From the NCBI GenBank assembly GCA_963556695.1, contig CAUWAG010000003.1, forward strand, positions 2,108,001 through 2,172,000: a stretch of DNA of 64,000 nucleotides, read 5' to 3'. The notes beneath the pieces are model-generated. The model saw only the letters and a list, made by a program, of their open reading frames with translations, was not told the DNA's origin and did no database searches. The position numbers were made by a program, and so were the translations under genes. The stretch comes from Anthostomella pinea. Its lineage: Eukaryota; Ascomycota; Sordariomycetes; Xylariales; Xylariaceae. This document shows positions 56,611 to 64,000 of the stretch, in pieces (within the stretch, counting starts at the first letter, position 1; each line of letters opens with the position of its first letter).

Positions 56611-57277
56611 TTTATTGTCTTATTAAATGCTTTCTTATAAACAAATCTATTAGGTTAGCTTAACTATCGATTTAACGTACTTTGATTATTTTATGATTTT
56701 TATATATTTTTATAACGTTATGATATCGGTTATTAAGCGTTTTTAGCCGTTATTTCAGCTTCATACAACATTTATAAACCGATTTTAAATTAATATAAAT
56801 AATTACAAAAACGTTAAATAGTTTTAATATTGTAATTATCTATTGGAATATAATATTTAATACGATTGTTGTATTAAACCTTTTAATTATATTAAATAAT
56901 TCACTTACTACTATACTTTTCGTTACTTATTTATATTTGACTAAGTTTTAATATAAAATATTTGCTTACAAACTAAAAATATTAAAAATATTTTCTTCGT
57001 AGATGATATAGTAATATGTGCTAGTTAAAAACTTAACTTTTGATTATTATTAATAAAACCGTTTATAAATGTAAATAACGTAATACGTAACATCTTTAAA
57101 AAGACATATATTAACTTGTCTTGTTTGTTTATAACTTGTTACCAAAGCTAATTGTTTCAAGCATTGATATCATCTTTCATCAGTTTAATAATTTACGTTA
57201 CAAATAATAAATAAAACGCTGCTTTAAGCTAATATAATAATATGACATATGTACTTTTAACCCGTTATAATACGTAT

Positions 57278-57456
57278 TACTAGGCTGTATTTAAGGCTGA
57301 AGCGTGTGGCTATAAAGGTGTGTATTGTGTGTGGTGAGAGAGTTGAAGAACCTAAGCTAGAAAGGCGAGAGCAGCACACATTTATAGTACAGCCTTCACT
57401 TATCTAATCTATCTGCTAGCGTACAGTGGGTCTCTAATCCGCCACCGCTGGTGACA
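57278..57456. mobile_element. GC-balanced island, possible short inserted element
   Basis: About 180 bp of normal composition sits in the A+T-rich tract. It ends in GGTGACA and is flanked by ACGTAT at 57272-57277 and 57456-57461. The left end (TACTAGGC) lacks the usual TG, so the LTR assignment is uncertain. Confidence 0.4.
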
Positions 57457-58011
57457 CGTATCAAAGGCATTCAAATTCATTAAATTTAGATGTTTAAAAT
57501 GTCTTTTTAAATTAACAATTTATTTTCACCCTATTAAATCTTGCTTTTATTAAACTTTATATCGATATTAAAGTTTAGTGTTATTTTTTCGTGCATAATT
57601 TAGTTTCGTTTCGCTTCTTTGTTTTTAACTAAGAAAATTTCTTTATAACAAAGCTAAACGTATTATTTAATTATCTATAAAATACTAAAAGCAGATTTTT
57701 TAATTCTTAGCTTTAAAAAAAATTCGTACATATATGTCTTTATAGTTAACCGGTAAATGTAGTCATTATAATAATTCTGAAACTAATATACCCTTAACTT
57801 TACTAGCTTATATAATGATTCAGTAATATATAAAATTTTATTTAAATAGTATGTAGCGTTTATTTCTTTTATTAATAGGTTATAATGTTACGCGTAAGCC
57901 TATTTTTTTCACTATATATACGCTTAAACAATATTACAAAGCTTGCTTTTTATATTAAAGTCTTCTATTAGAATAGGTTCAAATACGGCTATAGTTTACT
58001 AACTTAATTAC

Positions 58012-58103
58012 TATATATTTAGTGTTTAATAAATGCGTTTATTTTTATTAGAATTATTATATATTTAGTGTTTTATAAATGCGTTTATTTTTATTAGAAT
58101 TAT
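58012..58103. repeat. 46-bp tandem duplication in the A+T-rich tract
   Basis: Two adjacent 46-bp copies (58012-58057, 58058-58103) run from TATATATTTAGTG to TTAGAATTAT and differ by one base. The duplication must postdate most of the mutation of this tract. Confidence 0.85.
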
Positions 58104-58635
58104 TGTGTCTTTAAACCATGTATTTGTATTTTTTCATATGTTAGTTATTATTTTTACATTTTGATTTTAAAACTATATGCGTTGAAAAAATCTGCGCATA
58201 TTAATAGATATTTAGCTTATATATAATAGTTTTAAACGTTCTTTATATAATTAAACTATTAATTTTTAAATCATTTAATTCTTTGAACGGCTAACGAAAA
58301 GCTTTAATTTTCTTTTTATCTTAAAACTTTAAGAAGGTTTCTCGATTAAGTTCCTTCTACGTATTAAAAGAATAAAGCGAGTTTAATATATAATAAAAGT
58401 ATATACGTCTTTATGCAGTCGTTTTTGTTTTTGTTTTGTGTTTATTTTAACATATTATCTATTTGTTATTTTATTAAAGTAAGTTTCTTGCTGGCTTAAT
58501 TGTTCATAGTCGTTTTTTGTTAAAAGTCTATGTTTATACCTTTAAAACTATTATACTAAGAGTAACGTTAATATTTTTATTTCTAATACCTATTTTAATT
58601 ATTAAAATAATTTTGTTTAAATAAAACAGTTTAAC

Positions 58636-58837
58636 TGTTGGATCCATGTGATTCCACAGTCAAACCAACCATACAGAACCCACATGTATGATTAGATAAG
58701 AGATTAGATACCGGATTGTGAGGTCACTTTGCCAGACCTACAGGTCCAGCTAGACTTCGCAATCCAACCATCAGCAACATCATGACCTTGACACCATACT
58801 CGAGTATTATGATTGATCGTTCAAGCCTGTTCCGACA
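58636..58837 (+). mobile_element. LTR-like island, third family (202 bp)
   Basis: It begins TGTTGGATCC, as copia-type LTRs often do, and ends TTCCGACA, giving TG...CA ends in a GC-balanced block. No matching 5-bp duplication is visible (TTAAC against ATTAT), so the boundaries are uncertain. Confidence 0.5.
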
Positions 58838-59450
58838 ATTATATTATGTTTTATCAGCTTTTATTTTAATCTTAATATATGTATTAATAAAACTTTTTTT
58901 ATAAACTAAAATAATCAAATGAAATATTAAGCTTAAGTAATAACTTTTAAATATATCAATATTTATTTTTACCGTTAGTATTAATAAATATGTTATAAAC
59001 TTTAATAGTAAAAATAATTTCATTATATTAATAATTATTAAAAAATATCAAGTTTTTAATATTTTAAATTCGATTACTATTTGTAAAGTCCTTGTATTAT
59101 AAAATAACTTTTAAGATAATAACTTTCCAAATAATTCATAAAGCTTTAAAAGTTATTATTTGTTTAATATCAAATAATAACCTTATAATTTATAATATTG
59201 TTATAAATAAAAATAAAACATTAAATAAGAAATAAATACATATATCGATAATAATTGATTTTAATTCTTATTATAAATATAAGTATAAGCCGTTAATTAT
59301 CATAATAATAAAATTATAAATTTCCTTTTAATTAAGTTATTAAAATATAAAATGATAATAATAGTTTAAAATTATAAGATTTTAAATAAATTCAAAAAGA
59401 TTGAATTTAAATAAAATACTTACAATATACCTACTAAACCCGCCTTTACT

Positions 59451-60069
59451 TAATGTCGTATTAAATCGTTACAAGTCGCACTTGCAGTATAGGTAGGTAA
59501 GTGGGGAGGGGTTAGCTCGTGCATCTCTTCCAGGGGTGATCTTACGTGGGACGCCTGCGCCAAGCAATTGGAACTTGGCTCAACTTGATTGCCTCATTAC
59601 GGGGGGTATATCTGTCCATGTGCCCTCTTGATGTTTGGAAAAGCAGTGATTCATGGTCTATTCTGCACATATTTTTGCTGGTCTAACTGTGTATGTGGGT
59701 ATTGAAAACATGTACAGCCGTGATTCATCATCAAGGTGGCTGAGTTCAAATACCGCTCTGGCCGAGACAGGGGTCTGGGACTACTCCTGTCAAAAGACCA
59801 ACATGTTACATGTCAATCTGCCGTACAACACGAACAAGCACCGGCTGTGCCGAAGTCGCAGAGGTTCGCCTTACTCATTATGTGTTTCAAACTGTCTGAC
59901 TGTGGCAAGCACGACAAACAATGGAAGGTCCATTCAGATAACCTCATACTGAACACGAAGACGACACACCGCCACCCATGAGCAGCACCAAGAAACAGTC
60001 GCAAAGCCGGACGCCTATCATGTCATTCCCGTAATAATCTATGTACACATACTATGCACACCAGCAGTG
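59451..60069. other. Intergenic, 3' flank of HRD3
   Basis: Normal composition resumes. Open frames near 59650-60000 have no start context or domain support. Confidence 0.45.
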
Positions 60070-62762
60070 TCAATGTCCAACACCGCCCGCTAACCACTGC
60101 GCAAAATTCGGGTCGTCCGGTTGCGGGAACTGGCCTACCGGAGGTTGCGCTGCCGCCGCTCCGCCTGCGGGTAATCCTCCCTGCAGGGCCGCGTTCTCCT
60201 GAGCCCTTCGATGGGCCTCCTGCCTCTGCGCCCGGTAATACATAAGCCATATGATGGCGCCGAGCAACCCGAAGATCACGATGCTCTCTAGCACGCCGTC
60301 GAGGTCATCGTCATCCAAGGCCTCGCCCATCGGCTCGCCGTCGCTGCCCGCTATCGTGTCGTCATAATACTCCTCATATGTGTCTTCGTAGTAAACAGTG
60401 TCGTCCTGCACGAAATTGGCAATCCACTCGCTGAGCGACCAGTCCTTTTTCGGAGCTGTCTACGTGTTAATAGGCAGTGCTGCGAGGATGGAAGCATGAT
60501 TTGGACTTACAAGGCTCATCCCGTATGGAGTTGACGCGGCCATGTGTGAACGTATTCCAGGCGCTGCGAAGCCGCAACTTCAAAAGGCTTAGAGTGACCG
60601 GTAGATAAGCCTCCTCGTTGGTTTCCAGCGCTTGATCATAGTATCTCTTCGCCAAGTGAAAATCTTGCGTCAATCCTACCCCGTTCTCGTGCATCCATCC
60701 GAGGTTGTAGAGAGCCTGGGCGCTTTGGAAGTACTCCGAAGCTCCGGTATAACATTGAGCTGCCTTGTCCAGCGCAGCTTCTGTACCAACGCCATTGAGG
60801 TAGTAATCCCCCATCTTGACCAGTGAGTCGATGTTCGACTGTATGGCTGATCTGGTCCAGTAGATGAGCGCCAGGGCAGAGTTATGGAGAAGGGTCGGCC
60901 TTGGGGCTTGACGCTTGAGCCAGGAAGGGAGCGCAAAGAGCGAGTGTGTGGGGTCCAGGAGATAGGCGACGTTGTTCTGTGCCTTCTCATAGCCCTGCTC
61001 GGCCGCCATGACATAGTCCAGAAAGGCTAGCTCCAGATCGCCGTCCTCGTAGGCTTGGTTCGCCTCCGCCCATGAGGATATCAGAGGCTCCGCTCTCTCG
61101 GCCACGTTCTTGTAGTAGGCCATAGCCATACCACAAGTCCTGTCCCGCCCGATGCCGTGATGGATCAATTCGGCGAGGTAGTACTGTGCCTCGATGTTTC
61201 CGTACCGAACAGCAGCCTCGAAGTAAGAATTCGCGATCTTCAAGTCTTCAGGCTGGCCCTGATCGAGATGCAGAGCGCCGACTGTCACCTGAGCAAGGCT
61301 AAAGTCCTGGTCCGCCGACGCTTTAAGCAGCTCATGAGCCCTGGGAATATTCCTCTTCACGCCGTAGCCGTGGAGATGCATGAGCCCTAGGCCCCATTGA
61401 GACTGTGCATCTCCGTGCTTGATACCGCGCTCGAACCATCGCTGGGCGGTCTTGAAGTCCTGGTTGACACCTTCGCCCCGCAACCACATCCGGCCGATAT
61501 ACCCAGCAGATTTGCTTGCGATCTTCTCTAGCTGAGGCTTCGCTTGATCAACAATACGCCCATCCTTAGCGCGCCAGTATTTGGTAGTGACTCCGTGAAA
61601 ATATCGCCTGGCAAGTTCCACGTTCCTCTCCAGTCCTCGCTGGCCTTCGTAGTACAATCTTCCCAGATTAAAGGAAGCCTTGAAGTCTCCCTTGTTGGCC
61701 ATCAAGTCGAGGTATTCTATCACATCGTCTATCGAGGCGTAGGCATCGGAGTTGGGACTCGCCTTCAGGGCGTTGATTCCAGAGCTTATCACACTGGCGC
61801 CTTCTCCATACACACCGCCGAATTCATCGGAAAGTCGATACGCTTCTGGCGTGAGGGTCATTCCGCCTGGTGGCCCTGATCGGAACCAGACCATCGCCTT
61901 GTCAGCAACCCTCTTGTAGTAATTGCAAGCCGTCTCGCAGCTCTTTGGCACTCCAATCCCACTCAGATGACGGGCAGCCACGGTCATCTCCGATCTAGTG
62001 TGCCCTTGGTTCGCGGCAAAGGTGTGATATAGGAGAGCTTTCGCCTGGTCCCGCTCCACTGCATCGCCAACTCCCGTCGCATACATCATGCCAACCATGT
62101 ATTGCGCAGAGCTGTTTCCGTGATGTGCAGCCAGTCTGTAGTAGTGGTCGAATGCTGTCTTGAAGTTTCGTGGGTGCGAGTAGTTCCCAAAGAAGTTGAG
62201 CTGCGCCAAGAGGTAGATGGCATCGGTGTTGTTCTGGTCAGCAGATTGCTGGAGTAGCTTGACACCCTCGAGGAGAGGTCCGCTTATGACAGGCGACGCA
62301 TGCTCCTGGGGAGGCGCGCTGACCCGCAAGCTTGGTAGAGCTTTCATAGCATATTGGAACAATGCGCTGAAGAGGCCATTCTGCTTTTTCGACCGCCGGT
62401 GGTGTGACGTCCTGATCTTTCGGAACTCGGCCGTCGCTTCGTTGACAAGCTCCCATCCTGCACAAGGTTAGGTGACCGTCCATAGAGTCCAGCCCAAGAA
62501 CATGCCAGCCTTACCGCTTTGGTATGGAGTCCACGCATATTGTGCGCCGTAGGCAATGTCGGTTTCCGTCGCCGGTTCGGGTTTCGTGGAATCTTTGTCA
62601 TGACCATCCGTTCCGGCGGCTTTCTGGTCGGCAGAGTATGCGAGACCAACGGCCTGCAGTAGCACTAAGAGGCATACTTGTCAGCTGCCGCATCCGCCAA
62701 CAAAAGTAGGACGTATCGATGGATGTAGACATACGGAGGGCTGAGACGAGCCAACGCCTCAT
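60070..62762 (-). CDS. HRD3: HRD3/SEL1L-type ERAD adaptor
   Basis: Exons 62735-62762, 62515-62664, 60511-62457 and 60070-60455 are joined over introns of 70, 57 and 55 bp, giving 836 aa. The first splice creates the signal peptide MRRWLVSALLLLQAVGLAYS. The lumenal part is an array of Sel1-like repeats, for example SSAQYMVGMMYATGVGDAVE, SAGYIGRMWLRGEGVNQDFK and QSQWGLGLMHLHGYGVKRN. Near the C-terminus, an acidic segment (GEALDDDDLDGV) precedes one membrane helix (LESIVIFGLLGAIIWLMYY). A short cytosolic tail ends GGVGH. Hrd3 binds the Hrd1 ubiquitin ligase and passes misfolded lumenal proteins to it in ER-associated degradation. Length and layout match fungal Hrd3. Confidence 0.95.
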
Positions 62763-63661
62763 ACTGGAGATATCTGCTATGAGCAAGATGTACGTAGCTG
62801 TAGGGATATCATGGCCTCCTAGGGGAGCTCAAGAGTGGAACGAAAAAAGACGCGGGTGAATGAAGAAGTTGGGTGGTGTGCACCAGGACGGGTGACTTGT
62901 CCAGAGCTGCGGCATTTGTCAAGCTGTCCAGATCGACAAACGCGACGTCAACTTGCTGCTTCCATTCGGGATTGCGGGTTGGCCATACAAGGATGTAGCG
63001 TTCCGTATTGTACGGTGCTAGCTCAAAGTTGGGAGGGCGCTAACCTTAGGAGAAATAGTTACGTGTGACGGTGTTTATGAAAAGACACGGTGTCAAGATA
63101 TTAAACAATGCGGCAGGAAAAAATGTTTGAGTTTAAGAGCAGTTATTCTCACACAAGACTGAAAGGCATGTGGAGTAGCAGAGTCCAGAGTAGACACCTG
63201 CGTGCAAACACACCGGATAAAGCGCATTCAAGTATGAAACTGGCTGTTACGGTAGGATAGGGAGTTAGCGCGATGCCAATGGCTCATTTCTGATTGGCTG
63301 AAAAGGCAAAGGATCGAAGTGGAACTTTACTGGCGAATCCCAGGCCTCACTCAATCGGTGAATATTGGATTTTTACTGCAGAGTGAGAGGACGAGTTTGA
63401 TACCAGACCTCCCACCATCAGATATTAGGAATTGCTGAAGCCCTGAGAGACCCAGGTATTGATATCCCACTCCCTTGACTGGCTTAGTCTCCGACACAAT
63501 TTTGCCGCAGCGGACATACACCTGGCCCGAACTCGAGGCCACTCACTCACCCACTTACACAGACCGGAACATACCGCCCTCACCAGCAGCAGCAGCAGCA
63601 GCACCAAGCACAACCAAGCACAACCTGCAGTCCCCAACCCAAGGAAAAGAGAGAAAGCGCA
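62763..63661. other. Divergent intergenic region, HRD3 and WD40 gene
   Basis: Promoters of both genes. A CAG microsatellite of about six units lies at 63584-63602, in the likely 5' leader of the WD40 gene. Confidence 0.5.
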
Positions 63662-64000
63662 ATGTTCCCCCTCGCCTGCATAGACGGGTACCGGCTCCCA
63701 GTCCGGCAAGAAGTCTACATCCTGTCCATCCTACCACTAATCCGCGGGCCGGCGACGATATCCTCGGACCAGAAGCTCTCGCTCTTCGACCCGCTCAGCC
63801 TGCGGACCGGCCCTATTCGGGACGTCGTCGCCAGCCATGGCAACCTGACATGCGCGGCGGCGTTCGACGCCGCAAACGCCGTTGTCTGTACCGCCGGCGA
63901 GGACGGCAGCTTGTCCATGTGGGATCTGAGGCTGGAGGCGCGGCAGGCCGAGGTGGCCAGGTTGACAGGTGGGGAAGACGTCTTTATGTGTATGAGTACT
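63662..64000 (+). CDS. WD40-repeat protein, 5' part (runs off the window)
   Basis: The ATG at 63662 opens a frame that stays open to the window edge, 113 codons. It begins MFPLACIDGYRLPVRQEVYI. WD40-type text follows: QKLSLFDPLSLRTGPIRDVV, then NAVVCTAGEDGSLSMWDLRL with the signature GEDGSLSMWD. The start resembles WDR89-like proteins, but too little is present to be firm. The frame may meet an intron close to the edge. Confidence 0.8.
   Translation, partial: MFPLACIDGYRLPVRQEVYILSILPLIRGPATISSDQKLSLFDPLSLRTGPIRDVVASHGNLTCAAAFDAANAVVCTAGEDGSLSMWDLRLEARQAEVARLTGGEDVFMCMST

Larger units (their letters stand above)
52300..59450. other. A+T-rich, RIP-like degenerate tract (about 7.1 kb)
   Basis: Almost pure A+T with TA-dense texture. 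No open frame of 60 codons is present on either strand over about 7.4 kb. Composition is normal on both sides. Such sharply bounded tracts in filamentous ascomycetes are usually transposon arrays destroyed by RIP (C-to-T changes in duplicated DNA). The original elements can no longer be read by eye. Four GC-balanced islands interrupt it: 55563-55765, 56400-56610, about 57278-57456 and 58636-58837. Confidence 0.8.

Noticed and set aside
58636..58837. Confident solo LTR call
   Set aside because: TG...CA ends are present, but the flanking 5-mers do not match, so it was kept only as LTR-like.
52300..59450. Nuclear copy of mitochondrial DNA
   Set aside because: A+T-rich, but no mitochondrial protein or RNA segments are recognisable in any frame, and LTRs and C-to-T texture fit RIP better.
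59653..59981. Two overlapping plus-strand frames of 81-99 codons
   Set aside because: They overlap in different frames without protein-like composition or splice signals.

Overview
This window is nuclear DNA of a filamentous ascomycete. The genes carry short GT-AG introns of about 50-120 bp. A TTAGGG telomere-type repeat is present, and so are P450s, a DHA2-type MFS pump, an ankyrin/F-box gene family, and one long A+T-rich tract without reading frames that looks like repeat-induced point mutation (RIP). The gene set fits Pezizomycotina, most likely Sordariomycetes. I cannot name the species.

Layout. From 1 to about 23.6 kb the window is accessory-like: the 5' part of a MEMO-family gene, a 418-bp MITE carrying telomere-like repeats, a decayed F-box/ankyrin gene, a tRNA-derived SINE with perfect target-site duplications, a second ankyrin-family gene, a small Cys-rich protein gene, an F-box gene, a secreted GPI-type protein made of 30-residue KRDW repeats, a broken fucose-lectin-like membrane gene, a CYP52-like P450 and a small secreted protein with two copies of one domain. 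From 23.6 to 42.7 kb the genes are mostly intact: MFS transporter, hotdog thioesterase, ELO fatty-acid elongase, a second P450, TFIIS, a membrane-anchored cysteine synthase, the complex I assembly methyltransferase NDUFAF7 and a 64-aa conserved protein. From 43 to 45.7 kb lies a gene-free zone with solo LTRs. From 45.75 to 51.7 kb come alanyl-tRNA synthetase, a low-complexity nuclear-type protein and an RCR-type membrane protein. From about 52.3 to 59.4 kb the DNA is extremely A+T-rich without coding capacity, interrupted by GC-balanced islands of about 200 bp. Two of those islands are solo LTRs with 5-bp target duplications, and each has a sister copy in the 44-45 kb zone. After 60 kb come the ERAD gene HRD3 and the start of a WD40 gene.

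How it fits together. No single biosynthetic cluster is evident. Divergent pairs (cysteine synthase/NDUFAF7; AlaRS/49.4 kb gene) probably share promoters. The CYP52-like P450, MFS pump, thioesterase, ELO elongase and second P450 all suit lipid or xenobiotic metabolism, but intergenic gaps and mixed strands argue against a tight cluster. The most interesting signals are the SINE, the telomere-repeat MITE, the KRDW-repeat precursor, the duplicated-domain secreted protein, the possible two-start AlaRS, and the short LTRs that appear to have escaped RIP inside a RIP-destroyed tract. Exon joins were made by eye from splice consensus and protein continuity.
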